From TA-21 sp035620895 (GTDB taxonomy: Archaea > Thermoproteota > Nitrososphaeria > Nitrososphaerales > Nitrososphaeraceae): 64,000 bases of DNA. Position 1 is the first letter of the stretch. Every line of letters starts with the position of its first letter. Under the pieces are notes generated by a model that saw only the letters and a list, made by a program, of their open reading frames with translations, did no database searches and was not told the DNA's origin. Location of the stretch: NCBI GenBank assembly GCA_035620895.1, contig DASPFY010000001.1, forward strand, positions 59,234 to 123,233, in the 5' to 3' direction. Position numbers and translations under genes: made by a program. This document shows positions 54,605-63,776 of the stretch, in pieces.

Positions 54605-55594
54605 CTATGACTTTTGATTTGATATACGAATTCTTACTATCCCGTTAAGATATTTAATTTGATCAATTTTTACGATATCATCCTGGATATCTGATATTCT
54701 TATGTTTATATCATATTTTCTTGAACCAGTAGTAAATACTCTTACACTTTGAGTATTCGGATCATAATTAGCTTGTATCTCTGATTGACTTACCAGTCCT
54801 GGCATTTCAGCAATAATTTCATAGAAATTAGATCCTTTGATGACTTCCGGTTGCGTATGAACGGTCATATCGGGCATGCTAGTGATATTTTGACGATCCT
54901 TTCTTGAGTATCGCATTTGGGGTGTTACCATGCCCTGACCAGTTATTACGTTTTTCATTACATATCCTGATAACAGTCCTGCAAGAAAACCACCAATGTG
55001 TGCAAGATAAGCGACTCCTCCCAATGGATTTAGCACGCTGAAAATAATTTGCATTATAAACCAGAAAGGAATGTACGCTATGGCCGGGATTCTTACTGTT
55101 GTAATGAAAAATGCGGCAATTATCGTAAATATTTTAGCTCGGGGAAACAGTACTAAATATGCTCCGAGGACGCCCGAAATTGCTCCTGACGCACCGATTG
55201 CAGGAATCTCTCCTCCACCTGTAGACACTGCAAAGAAACTATGCGCATATGCTGCCCCAAAGCCCCATGCAATGTAAAAGAGAACATATTTTATGCGGCC
55301 AAATTTGTCTTCAATGTTATCACCAAATACAAAGAGAAATAACATGTTGCCGATAAGATGAGCTATTCCACCATGAAGAAACATTGATGAGATCACTGAA
55401 AATATATCTCCTTCAAGTACTTTGTATGGGATAGCTCCATAGGTTTGCAATAGTGCATTTGTTGCTGCTGTATCAGAGAAATTTGCTGTAACAATCACTT
55501 CAGCTAGGAAAATTATTGCATTAGCGGCAATTAGTAAATAAGTTACATAGGGTCTGCCATGTAATCTCTGATTGTCGTCATGAAGTGGAAACAT
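54605..55594 (-). CDS. Rhomboid intramembrane protease fused to an Hsp20-like domain
   Basis: Residues ~15-215 are a rhomboid with six membrane helices, catalytic Ser136 in GASGAISG and His199 in AHIGG, and the N-terminal FLHGGIAHLIGNMLFL loop. A linker follows, then residues ~255-329 resemble an alpha-crystallin/Hsp20 beta-sandwich (YEIIAEMPGL, a central SVRVFTTGSRKYDINIRI and LNGIVRIRI). Rhomboids cleave membrane proteins; an attached chaperone-like domain could select misfolded clients. The fusion is my reading of the sequence. Confidence 0.85.
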   Translation of the reverse strand: MFPLHDDNQRLHGRPYVTYLLIAANAIIFLAEVIVTANFSDTAATNALLQTYGAIPYKVLEGDIFSVISSMFLHGGIAHLIGNMLFLFVFGDNIEDKFGRIKYVLFYIAWGFGAAYAHSFFAVSTGGGEIPAIGASGAISGVLGAYLVLFPRAKIFTIIAAFFITTVRIPAIAYIPFWFIMQIIFSVLNPLGGVAYLAHIGGFLAGLLSGYVMKNVITGQGMVTPQMRYSRKDRQNITSMPDMTVHTQPEVIKGSNFYEIIAEMPGLVSQSEIQANYDPNTQSVRVFTTGSRKYDINIRISDIQDDIVKIDQIKYLNGIVRIRISNQKS

Positions 55595-55616
55595 GTTTTA
55601 TCCTGTCAAGATGGAT

Positions 55617-55808
55617 TTAAGTGCCAAATGGATTAAACTTTGGCATATCGCCGCCTTTTTCGCTGTGGGCTTTCTTAGTATGTCTCTTTAAACGTTCTTT
55701 GTCTTCAAACTTCATATCACAATATTTGCAAGTTAGCAATTTAGGTTCGTCGTCAGTTTTGTCACGATTGAACCATTTCATAAATAAATTACAGGATATC
55801 CGCTTCAT
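55617..55808 (-). CDS. Single C2H2 zinc-finger protein, 63 aa
   Basis: One finger, CKYCDMKFEDKERLKRHTKK then AH (residues ~27-47), with proper hydrophobic positions. The basic/acidic N-terminus is short and the tail ends MPKFNPFGT. Start could be the Met at residue 10 (MKWFNRDK, 55781). It lies ~20 bases after the rhomboid start on the same strand, so may be the first gene of a unit with the protease. Confidence 0.8.
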   Translation of the reverse strand: MKRISCNLFMKWFNRDKTDDEPKLLTCKYCDMKFEDKERLKRHTKKAHSEKGGDMPKFNPFGT

Positions 55809-55954
55809 TAAAGTTGTGCTAGGGGGTTCATATATTGAATTATCCTGATTGGATGGATCTGTTTTCTAGAATTTAATGTAGTATGAGTAAGAGGTACCAT
55901 AGAAAGTAGGATAGGTTTTTAACACCCTTTAAAAAATTTAGATTTACATATTTA

Positions 55955-56362
55955 ATGTCAGAAGTTGAAGAAGTCATACAGTACAAATGGGGTGTAGCCC
56001 ATATATTTAGTAGTTATAATAATACCCTTGTTCATATAACAGATATTAGTGGCGCTGAAACAATCGCTTTTAGTTCTGGGGGAAGGCATGTAACAGCTGA
56101 CAGATATGAATCGTCTCCATATGCGGCAATGAAATCAGCTGTAGCGGCAGCGGATATGGCAAAAACCAAAGGTATCAATGCATTACATATTAGAGTAAGA
56201 GCAGTTGGCGGTGTGGGACCGCGTATTCCTGGACCTGGTGCTCAGGCTGCAATAAGGGCACTTGCAAGAGCTGGTTTTAGAATAGGCAGAATCGATGATG
56301 TGACTCCAATACCTCACGATACAACTAGGAAACCCGGCGGACGTAGAGGAAGAAGAGTATAA
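55955..56362 (+). CDS. rps11: 30S ribosomal protein S11
   Basis: 135 residues matching archaeal S11: WGVAHIFSSYNNTLVHITDI, SGGRHVTADRYESSPYAAM, GINALHIRVRAVGGVGPRIP, GPGAQAAIRALARAGFRIGR, and the basic tail TRKPGGRRGRRV. It binds 16S rRNA in the platform of the small subunit. It is not in a ribosomal operon here. Confidence 0.97.
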   Translation: MSEVEEVIQYKWGVAHIFSSYNNTLVHITDISGAETIAFSSGGRHVTADRYESSPYAAMKSAVAAADMAKTKGINALHIRVRAVGGVGPRIPGPGAQAAIRALARAGFRIGRIDDVTPIPHDTTRKPGGRRGRRV

Positions 56363-56406
56363 TCATCTCTATATTTTAAAAGAACTACCAATTAAAGTAT
56401 GAAATA

Positions 56407-57417
56407 TTATTTTGCAAAGTGCACGAATCCTTGATTCTTAATAAGCTTTTGAATTCCTTTTAATTCGTAGAATACATTCCCACTGCCCCTTATTACTTCG
56501 CCGATATGAAACACATTAATTCTGTGTTTTCTGGCATCTTTAATCAAATTCTTAAAATCTAATCTCGGAACTGTTGCAACTGTTTCGTATTCTTCTCCAC
56601 CAAAAAAAAGTAGATCATCGGTATCAATTGAATTCAATCTAGCAAAATGAGTCAAGTCCTTTGGGGTTGGAATTTTGTTGATGAGAAAATCTACTTTGCT
56701 TTTTTGAGCAAGCTCGTACAATGAAGAAGACAGACCATCACTAGAATCTATTGAGGATGAAAAATATTTTGCAAGTTTAAATCCAAATTCCACTTGCGGT
56801 TTGGGCAATGTTACTGATGATATTGATTTTGTTCTAAATTTTCTTTCAGCACTCATATGTGATAGGATAATTTTCAATCCTGAAGAGGTATATCCAAATT
56901 TTCCAGATGTTACTATCAAATCTCCAACCTTTGCACCCTTTCTACTGGGAATTTTGCTATCCGGTAAAGTTGTAATTCCCATCATATTGCAATCAATCGT
57001 CAATTCTTTAGATTCATTGGTATCTCCTCCCAAGATGTGTACTTTATACTCCTTTGATGCTAGTGTAAATCCAGTTGCAAGAGAAATTATATTTTTTTTT
57101 GAATACTTTCTTGGTATCCCTATGGAAATAAGACATGCGTATGGCCTTATACCTTTAGCAGCAAAGTCACTTACACATGCTATTATACTCTTTCTTGCTA
57201 TTTGCCAAGGTTTCATAATTCCGGGTACATCTGTACTTTCAATTAGCATATCACTCTTTAACACAATGTTTATCCTACCTGTTTTGTTCATTCTCTTTAT
57301 CATGTCATATTTGAGTGGCACAATTACTACGTCATCTCCCTTTACCTTATCTAGTAAGGGATCGTTAATATAAGAAGTAAAGAGATCTATAATTTCTCTC
57401 TCATTTAATCTCTTCAT
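56407..57417 (-). CDS. thiL: Thiamine-monophosphate kinase
   Basis: AIR-synthase-like kinase: N-terminal LNEREIIDLFTSYI, the ATP/Mg motifs SDMLIESTDVPGIMKPWQIA, CVSDFAAKGIRPYACLISIG, GGDTNES and IDSSDGLSSSLYEL, then LLFFGGEEYE. It makes thiamine diphosphate. I use the ATG at 57417, where homology begins; it overlaps the upstream mutase gene by 17 bases, indicating co-translation. Confidence 0.93.
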   Translation of the reverse strand: MKRLNEREIIDLFTSYINDPLLDKVKGDDVVIVPLKYDMIKRMNKTGRINIVLKSDMLIESTDVPGIMKPWQIARKSIIACVSDFAAKGIRPYACLISIGIPRKYSKKNIISLATGFTLASKEYKVHILGGDTNESKELTIDCNMMGITTLPDSKIPSRKGAKVGDLIVTSGKFGYTSSGLKIILSHMSAERKFRTKSISSVTLPKPQVEFGFKLAKYFSSSIDSSDGLSSSLYELAQKSKVDFLINKIPTPKDLTHFARLNSIDTDDLLFFGGEEYETVATVPRLDFKNLIKDARKHRINVFHIGEVIRGSGNVFYELKGIQKLIKNQGFVHFAK

Positions 57418-58747
57418 AAATGGATTGTACCTTTTTCTTAGCGTCATTAAAAATAGATAATACATTATCTGGAGATGATTCTACTGAAATTCTAACTGCA
57501 TGTTCTGTATTAGAAGATCTAAGCAGGATCCAAGTTTTATCATCCATTAATATTTTAGTACCATCCATTTTTATTATATGAAAAGATTTTGCCTTAAATT
57601 TTTGTTCGAATTTCTCAATGACCGTATCCTGAAAATTTGATTCTATTGGAACTTTTGATCTAATTGTAGAGTAATTTGAAGCAGTTTCTATACAATCGTT
57701 ATAGAGATCTTCATTTAATGAGGAAATGATTGCGCTGGCTAATATGCCATCTCTACACATATTAAATTTTGGCAAGATAAATCCTGCACTACTTCCCTCA
57801 CCTCCCGCATCTGCTTTCAATTTGAGCAATTGTTTCACTACATTAGCTTCTCCAACTTTTGAATAGTTCAAAGTTCCTCCATGATCAGTAACCATGTGTC
57901 CAATAGCATTACTTGTATCTATGCTGACTACAAATTTTTTTGCTCCGTGATACAATGTACTTGCAATACATAACAAAAGTGTAAGATCAGATGAGAGTTT
58001 GTTCCCATTTCTATCTACGACCACAAGCCTGTCAGCATCCATGTCAAATGCAAAACCTAAATCTAGCTTTTGGGATAAAACAAGCTTCCTCAATTCAAAA
58101 AGATCATCAGTCGTAGGATCAGGGGATCTTGACGAAATACCAGCAATGTCATTTATTGACAAGAAATCCTGATTCAATGAATCGTATAGCTTTGGAATAA
58201 ATGAAGATATAGCTCCTCCTCCGGGATCTAAGCCAACTGTATTTGTTTTTTTCCTATGGTCATCAAGATATCTATTCTTTCTCATAAATTCAAGAATATC
58301 AAATATATATTTTGAATTTATGTGATATGATTTCCCGAAACCAAATCCTGTACTAGATGTAGCATCTTGTTGTTGAATTGATTCAAGTTCCTCTTCGAAC
58401 ATTCCTCTTCCATTAATTACAAATTTTAAACCGTTCCATTCTAAAGGATTATGTGAAGCTGTTACTATTATAGCGTTACCATATTCAATAGATTCACGAA
58501 ATACAAATGGTGTTGGAGCTACACCTAAATCAAAGACATCGATTCCCTTTTCCATAATGGTCGCTGATACTGTCCGAAGAATTATATCACTTGAAGGTCT
58601 GGTATCTCTTGCCACCAAACATTTCTTTTCAGAATTAATAGAACTACTAATAATAAAAGAAGCAAACAATCTGGAAAAATTTATGATATTATTCAAATTA
58701 AGGTCTTGATTAAAGATGCCTCTTACACCAGAGATTGAAATTTTCAT
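57401..58747 (-). CDS. Phosphoglucosamine/phosphomannomutase
   Basis: 448 residues of the alpha-D-phosphohexomutase family: MKISISGVRGIFNQDL, active Ser98 in TASHNPLEWNGLK, metal-binding loop DMDADRLVVVD, sugar-binding GEGSSAGFI and the C-terminal phosphate loop LRSSNTEHAVRIS. Archaeal members (GlmM/ManB) supply UDP-GlcNAc or GDP-mannose for N-glycans, fitting the WlbA/WlbB genes. Coupled to thiL. Confidence 0.92.
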   Translation of the reverse strand: MKISISGVRGIFNQDLNLNNIINFSRLFASFIISSSINSEKKCLVARDTRPSSDIILRTVSATIMEKGIDVFDLGVAPTPFVFRESIEYGNAIIVTASHNPLEWNGLKFVINGRGMFEEELESIQQQDATSSTGFGFGKSYHINSKYIFDILEFMRKNRYLDDHRKKTNTVGLDPGGGAISSFIPKLYDSLNQDFLSINDIAGISSRSPDPTTDDLFELRKLVLSQKLDLGFAFDMDADRLVVVDRNGNKLSSDLTLLLCIASTLYHGAKKFVVSIDTSNAIGHMVTDHGGTLNYSKVGEANVVKQLLKLKADAGGEGSSAGFILPKFNMCRDGILASAIISSLNEDLYNDCIETASNYSTIRSKVPIESNFQDTVIEKFEQKFKAKSFHIIKMDGTKILMDDKTWILLRSSNTEHAVRISVESSPDNVLSIFNDAKKKVQSIYEEIK

Positions 58748-58891
58748 TTTAGAAAAACTTGAATTTTCAACTATTTAATCTTGTTTTATAATCAAGTCGA
58801 GATGAATTCGATAATCATTTGTAGTAAATATATTATCGAATTAGAAAATAGTTAAATTGGTTGTATGAATGCAAATGTATCCATGACACAG

Positions 58892-58964
58892 GCCTCTATA
58901 GCTCAGTTGGTAGAGCGAAGGTTTCGTAAACCTTAGGTCGTGGGTTCGAGTCCCACTAGAGGCT
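58892..58964 (+). tRNA. tRNA-Thr(CGT)
   Basis: 73 nt. Acceptor GCCTCTA with TAGAGGC, discriminator T. D-arm GCTCAGTTGGTAGAGC, anticodon arm AAGGT-TTCGTAA-ACCTT giving CGT, T-arm GTGGGTTCGAGTCCCAC. No intron, no encoded CCA. No copy of its 3' end was noticed in the window. Confidence 0.96.
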
Positions 58965-59022
58965 CTAATTTAACATCAATATTTTTAAAACTTTGGTGCA
59001 ATATTTTCTTGGTGGATGCAAT

Positions 59023-59733
59023 TTGAGAATAGTAGTCGATAGAAGAGAAAGAAACAGTGGCATTCCAGAATTGCTCAAGCAATCAGGTATTTTTGTAGAT
59101 TTTGCTACTTTGAAAGTTGGCGACTATATCGTTTTTAATAACGTAGCGATTGAAAGAAAAACAATATCCGATCTTTTAAGTTCCTTTTATGATGGAAGAT
59201 TATTCATTCAGTGTTCGCAACTCGTAAAACATTTCTCATCACCTCTATTAATTGTTGAAGGAGATATAATAGAGGATCTGAAAACTGAATCTGAAAAATC
59301 TTTCCGTAGCTATGATCAAAAAATTCAACTAGTTTATGATTCATTAATCACAGTTGTTTTGGATTTCAAGATACCTTTAGTTCACACACCAAATATAGAA
59401 CATACCACGAGCTTTCTCATCGCAATTGCCAACAAGTTATCTAGAAAATATTCATATGGACCACTTTTGCGAAAAATTAGAAAGCAGACCTCGGAACAAA
59501 TACAGCAACTATCTGTTCTTTCTTCATTGCCTGGAGTTGGTGGTATGTTCGCTGTGAAAATGTTAAAGGAATTTAATACTCCAAAAAGAGCATTAAATGC
59601 TACAGCTGCTGAATTGGCCAAAATTCCTGGATTTGGCACTGCACGTGCCCAAAGAATACGAAAAATACTGGATAATGCATATAATGATGTTGATGAAGAA
59701 AATCAGAAAACATTGCTAGAACATCTCAAGTAG
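59023..59733 (+). CDS. XPF/ERCC4-type structure-specific nuclease
   Basis: ERCC4 nuclease domain at the N-terminus (VVDRRERNSGIPELLKQSG, GDYIVFNNVAIERKTISDLL; the GDx(n)ERKx3D signature) followed by tandem helix-hairpin-helix (SVLSSLPGVGGMFAVKMLKE, AELAKIPGFGTARAQRIRKI). This is the short archaeal XPF that works with PCNA on flaps and forks. I start at TTG 59023 directly before the domain; a GTG at 58993 is possible. Confidence 0.93.
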   Translation: MRIVVDRRERNSGIPELLKQSGIFVDFATLKVGDYIVFNNVAIERKTISDLLSSFYDGRLFIQCSQLVKHFSSPLLIVEGDIIEDLKTESEKSFRSYDQKIQLVYDSLITVVLDFKIPLVHTPNIEHTTSFLIAIANKLSRKYSYGPLLRKIRKQTSEQIQQLSVLSSLPGVGGMFAVKMLKEFNTPKRALNATAAELAKIPGFGTARAQRIRKILDNAYNDVDEENQKTLLEHLK

Positions 59734-59904
59734 TTATTTCAGATTATCCTTATTCTTTAATTCATCCAATATGCGCATTAGACTATCGTAGTCAATGTTC
59801 AAGTTATTTAAAATGGTTAAATGATCTATTTTTTTATTTTTTCTAATAAACCTCTTAACCTCTCCTTTGATTTTTTGATATTTCCTATCTTGTGTATTAA
59901 TCAA
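59734..59904 (-). CDS. Small basic helical protein, 56 aa
   Basis: TTG at 59904 gives MINTQDRKYQKIKGEVKRFI, then RKNKKIDHLTILNNLNIDYD and a helical end LMRILDELKNKDNLK, with TAA at 59734 immediately converging on the XPF gene. The open frame extends further upstream without ATG/GTG/TTG. Helical pattern resembles a small HTH-like unit. Tentative. Confidence 0.45.
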   Translation of the reverse strand: MINTQDRKYQKIKGEVKRFIRKNKKIDHLTILNNLNIDYDSLMRILDELKNKDNLK

Positions 59905-60035
59905 TTTATCATAAATTGCTGAACTCTTGTTTGAATTGGCAGTTCTAGATGATTAGTTAATTTACGCATTCATTAAAGAATAACGGGGATATGGTTAAAT
60001 TGACAAAAAAAGAAGATTTGGATGTATCCCTAAGA

Positions 60036-60704
60036 TCAGTAAACTGCCTGTACTGCGTCCTTTACTTCCTTGGACAGATCTCTATATCCATCTTTATCTA
60101 TAATGACAGCATTTATGCTATCACCTGTTCCAGAATTTCTTCTGATAGCAGCTGCAATTGCTTGTATAGCAATCTTGTATGCTTCATTTACACCGAGATC
60201 TTTTTTATATTCTGATTCTAGATAACCATATGCTACCGGAGAACCACTACCAGTTGAGATAAATCTTTCACTGGTCATAGATCCGAACAAATCAATATTG
60301 TATATTTGTGAACCTTCACCATTTTTATCAAATCCTGCCATAATGATCTGTACGTAATAAGGATAGTATCTTTGGTTGAACAGAACATTAGAACAGAGTC
60401 TTGCGGCAGATTTTACAGGAATTAGTCGTCCTCTATTTGACAATCTATACAAATTTGCATTGTAGCGCAATAGATCAACGAGGTTTTGAGCATCAGCGAC
60501 ACCTCCAGCCATTGTCATGCCTAAATGTTCGTCTATCTTTTGAATTTTCATAACATTTCTGTCTACAATAAAGTAACCTGCGCTAGCTCTAGTATCTGCA
60601 GCTAGTACAACTCCATCTTTGCATGTCAATGCACAGGTAGTCGTTCCTTTCTTTATATGATTCATAACGTATTCTTCATAGTTCTTATTGTCATGCTGAA
60701 ACAT
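60036..60704 (-). CDS. psmB: Proteasome beta subunit
   Basis: 222 residues. A 20-residue propeptide ends at Gly20, followed by the catalytic Thr21 (KKG-TTT). Lys and Asp of the catalytic set lie in GVVLAADTRAS and KIQKIDEHLG. GMTMAGGVADAQNLVDLLRY and SGTGDSINAVIIDKDGYRDL complete the family pattern. It forms the inner rings of the archaeal 20S proteasome; no alpha subunit is in the window. Confidence 0.96.
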   Translation of the reverse strand: MFQHDNKNYEEYVMNHIKKGTTTCALTCKDGVVLAADTRASAGYFIVDRNVMKIQKIDEHLGMTMAGGVADAQNLVDLLRYNANLYRLSNRGRLIPVKSAARLCSNVLFNQRYYPYYVQIIMAGFDKNGEGSQIYNIDLFGSMTSERFISTGSGSPVAYGYLESEYKKDLGVNEAYKIAIQAIAAAIRRNSGTGDSINAVIIDKDGYRDLSKEVKDAVQAVY

Positions 60705-60823
60705 TGAAATTAATTTCTGTGAATACTAGATTTAAGCATTATCACTTAATATACAATGGCTTTCAAAAAATGGTTGCAATTAGTAATATGATTATATTCC
60801 GATTTAACTAACATTACATAATA

Positions 60824-62248
60824 TTGCAACAAACCCTCTTTGACAAGATCTGGGATAGTCATGTAGTTATAGATAATGCTGGCGATTCTAGTGGCCCTTC
60901 GTTAATTTATGTTGATAGGCACTTGATACATGAAGTTACATCTCCCCAAGCTTTTGCTGGTCTAAAGCAGAGTGGCAGAAAAGTTAGGCGACCTAATTTA
61001 ACAATAGCAACAACAGATCATAATGTTTCTACTGAAAGCAGATCACTCCCTATTGTCGATGAGGTATCAAAGACGCAACTTGAAACGCTAAGCAGAAATT
61101 GCAAACAATTTGGAATAGCTATCTATGACATGACCAGCCCGGATCAGGGTATAGTTCATGTAATTGGACCAGAGCTTGGTTTCACACTCCCTGGCACTAC
61201 CATAGTTTGTGGTGACAGTCATACGTCGACGCATGGTGCATTTGGGGCCCTTGCTTTTGGAATAGGAACGAGTGAAGTCGAACATGTTCTTGCTACTCAG
61301 TGCTTATGGATGTACAAGCCAAAATCATTCCTAATCAATATTGCGGGGAATCTAAAAAAACGCCATGCTATAACTTCCAAGGACATAATACTCAACATTA
61401 TTCGTAAAATAGGAACCGATGGAGGTACTGGAACTGTTATCGAATACAGGGGAGATGTAATTTCTGCATTATCAATGGAACAGCGAATGACTATATGCAA
61501 TATGTCTATCGAAGGCGGAGCGAGAGCCGGTTTAATTGCCCCCGACGAAACTACATTTAACTATTTGCGAGGAAGAAGATTCACTCCCAAAGAATCAGAA
61601 CTGGATAAATTGATAGACTTTTGGAAAACCAACTTAAATAGCGATGCGAATGTAAAATTTGATAGGGTTGAAACAATTAATGTTGGTGAACTTGCCCCTC
61701 AGATAACTTGGGGAACAAACCCATCTATGGTCGTTGACATAACTGACTCCATACCTTCACCTGATCAATTTGCAAAAGGTGATGAAAATAGGAGGAAATT
61801 AGCTATCAGAGCTCTGGAATACATGAATTTAGAACCAGGTACGCCAATGACTGATGTTCATGTTGATAGAGTCTTCATAGGCTCATGTACAAATTCACGA
61901 TTAGAAGATCTGATCGAAGCCTCACTTGTTATTAAAGGGAGGAAGGTATCGAGAAAAGTGAGGGCGATGATAGTTCCAGGATCCCAAAAGGTAAAATTAG
62001 AAGCTGAGGGACTTGGTTTGGATAAGATTTTTAAAGATTCAGGATTTGAATGGAGAGAATCAGGTTGCAGTATGTGTCTTGGAATGAATCCAGATATTTT
62101 ATTACCAGGGGAGCGGTGTGCAAGCACTTCTAATAGAAATTTTGAAGGCAGGCAGGGATCTGGTGGAAGAACTCATCTAGTAAGTCCAATAATGGCCGCC
62201 GCATGTGCTATAGAAGGGCACTTTGTTGATGTAAGAGACTGCTTATAA
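60824..62248 (+). CDS. leuC: 3-isopropylmalate dehydratase large subunit
   Basis: 474 residues of the aconitase family: TLFDKIWDSHVV start, IYVDRHLIHEVTSPQAFAGL, GDSHTSTHGAFGALAFGIGT, the [4Fe-4S] ligands in GSCTNSR and SGCSMCLGMN, and the STSNRNFEGRQGSG loop. With LeuD it isomerises isopropylmalate in leucine synthesis; length and motifs resemble the bacterial LeuC branch more than archaeal homoaconitase-like ones. Start TTG 60824. leuD follows after 13 bases. Confidence 0.94.
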   Translation: MQQTLFDKIWDSHVVIDNAGDSSGPSLIYVDRHLIHEVTSPQAFAGLKQSGRKVRRPNLTIATTDHNVSTESRSLPIVDEVSKTQLETLSRNCKQFGIAIYDMTSPDQGIVHVIGPELGFTLPGTTIVCGDSHTSTHGAFGALAFGIGTSEVEHVLATQCLWMYKPKSFLINIAGNLKKRHAITSKDIILNIIRKIGTDGGTGTVIEYRGDVISALSMEQRMTICNMSIEGGARAGLIAPDETTFNYLRGRRFTPKESELDKLIDFWKTNLNSDANVKFDRVETINVGELAPQITWGTNPSMVVDITDSIPSPDQFAKGDENRRKLAIRALEYMNLEPGTPMTDVHVDRVFIGSCTNSRLEDLIEASLVIKGRKVSRKVRAMIVPGSQKVKLEAEGLGLDKIFKDSGFEWRESGCSMCLGMNPDILLPGERCASTSNRNFEGRQGSGGRTHLVSPIMAAACAIEGHFVDVRDCL

Positions 62249-62261
62249 TCTGGTGAAATGA

Positions 62262-62870
62262 ATGGAGCCTTTTCAAGACGTTAAAAGTAAACTAATTCCC
62301 TTAGACATGATGAATGTGGATACCGATCAGATAATACCTAAACAATTTCTCAAACTTATCCAAAAAACTGGATATGGAGACTTTCTTTTTTATGACTGGC
62401 GTTTTGATCATCTTGGAAATCCGAAGAATGAATTTATCCTCAATGACCCAAAATATAATGAAAGACAAGTATTATTGACTAGAGATAACTTTGGATGCGG
62501 AAGTTCTAGAGAACATGCAGTTTGGGCATTATTTGATTATGGAATTAGGGTTGTAATTGCTTCCTCGTTTGCAGATATATTCTACAATAATTGTTTTAAA
62601 AAAGGATTACTGCCGATATACTTGAGTCAAAATGAAATAGAATGCATTTTTAATTTAGTGCACAGTGATGACGTAATTGCAGAAATTAGCTTAGCTAAGC
62701 AAACAATTTCTGTATCCGAAAAATTGATTAATTTTAATATCGATCCGACCAGGAAGAAAATGCTTTTGGAGGGCATAGATGAGATCGGGTTTACGCTGAG
62801 TCTTAACGATCATATATTGGATTATGAAAAAGCTTCGAGAGTTGCGGATTACAACAAGTATTTAGTTTAG
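62262..62870 (+). CDS. leuD: 3-isopropylmalate dehydratase small subunit
   Basis: 202 residues: IPLDMMNVDTDQIIPKQFLK, LFYDWRFD, the swivel-domain motif RDNFGCGSSREHAVWALFDY, SSFADIFYNNCFKKGLLPIY. The bacterial-type length (about 200 residues) again suggests the leuCD pair is of the bacterial branch. Same operon as leuC. Confidence 0.94.
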   Translation: MEPFQDVKSKLIPLDMMNVDTDQIIPKQFLKLIQKTGYGDFLFYDWRFDHLGNPKNEFILNDPKYNERQVLLTRDNFGCGSSREHAVWALFDYGIRVVIASSFADIFYNNCFKKGLLPIYLSQNEIECIFNLVHSDDVIAEISLAKQTISVSEKLINFNIDPTRKKMLLEGIDEIGFTLSLNDHILDYEKASRVADYNKYLV

Positions 62871-63006
62871 AATTCAATTTCCAATGATGCTAATTTCAGA
62901 AAGCTTGACGTAATAGTTTAGACTGATTACTCAACTATTAATTAAATTGAATTAAATTATCTGTAACTGTAAAAATAAAATTAAAAAATGGAGGTATGAA
63001 AATTTC

Positions 63007-63300
63007 TTAGCCTTCTTCCCAACCCTTGTCGAATACACCGTTCTTGTGTAACGGAACTGGTTGTCCTGATGTATATTCCATTGGTCTCATCCAAAATATA
63101 GCATGAGTTGGACAAACGCCTAGACATGCACCATCTGAAATGCATCTTTCAGGATAGAATACAAAAGCTTTACCTCTCTTCCATCCCTCAACTGGTTTTA
63201 CCCTCAATACATCTGGACCAAGAGCAGTACAAATTTCGACACATAGAGCACAGCCGATACATCTTTGTTCGTCAATATCTGGAAGTATTGCAATTGGCAA
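63007..63300 (-). CDS. 2x[4Fe-4S] ferredoxin
   Basis: 97 residues with two clusters: CIGCALCVEICTALGPDVLR (C-x2-C-x2-C, with the fourth Cys contributed elsewhere) and CISDGACLGVCPTHAI. The second motif has a longer spacing between its first two Cys (CISDGAC). The tail (MRPMEYTSGQPVPLHKNGVF) is conserved-looking. Cytosolic electron carrier, perhaps for the 2-oxoacid oxidoreductases. Confidence 0.9.
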   Translation of the reverse strand: MPIAILPDIDEQRCIGCALCVEICTALGPDVLRVKPVEGWKRGKAFVFYPERCISDGACLGVCPTHAIFWMRPMEYTSGQPVPLHKNGVFDKGWEEG

Positions 63301-63410
63301 TCTACTAAATCACTAAAGGAGCATATGTTTGAAACTATTTAAACACTACGCTTAATGCAAAACAGTGTTATAAAATACGAAAAATGACAAAAAAGAAAAT
63401 GGATAGTTGA

Positions 63411-63629
63411 CTATTTGTTCATCCTTATTACGTCAACTTGACCGCTGTGAAGCCAGTCCTTCAATTCATCATGACTTGGTTTTGCATCGTGCTTTCCAGA
63501 TAGATGAAGATGAAGTAAAACATAGTTAACTTGATTTAACAATGGTTTGTTTCCTTCATCACCTTTACGAGCTTTTTCCTTCAAATCAGCGGGAACAGTT
63601 TTCCACCAGTCTTCATATGTACGAGCCAT
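63411..63629 (-). CDS. Conserved hypothetical protein, 72 aa
   Basis: Small soluble protein (MARTYEDWWKTVPADLKEKA, LLNQVNYVLLHLHLSGKHDA, DELKDWLHSGQVDVIRM) with a compact all-helical look. ATG start. It shares a strand with the ferredoxin. Of a type I associate with thaumarchaea; function unknown. Confidence 0.75.
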   Translation of the reverse strand: MARTYEDWWKTVPADLKEKARKGDEGNKPLLNQVNYVLLHLHLSGKHDAKPSHDELKDWLHSGQVDVIRMNK

Positions 63630-63776
63630 AATGAAAAGTCAAAGTAGAACTTTATAAGCCTTTTGGACAATTCTATCGTAAACATTCGGCTCAAATCCAA
63701 AAGCATCAAAACATTTTCTTGTTCAAAAATCAAAATAATAGGTTAAATTTGAGTAAAATTTGTAATCTATTAATGC

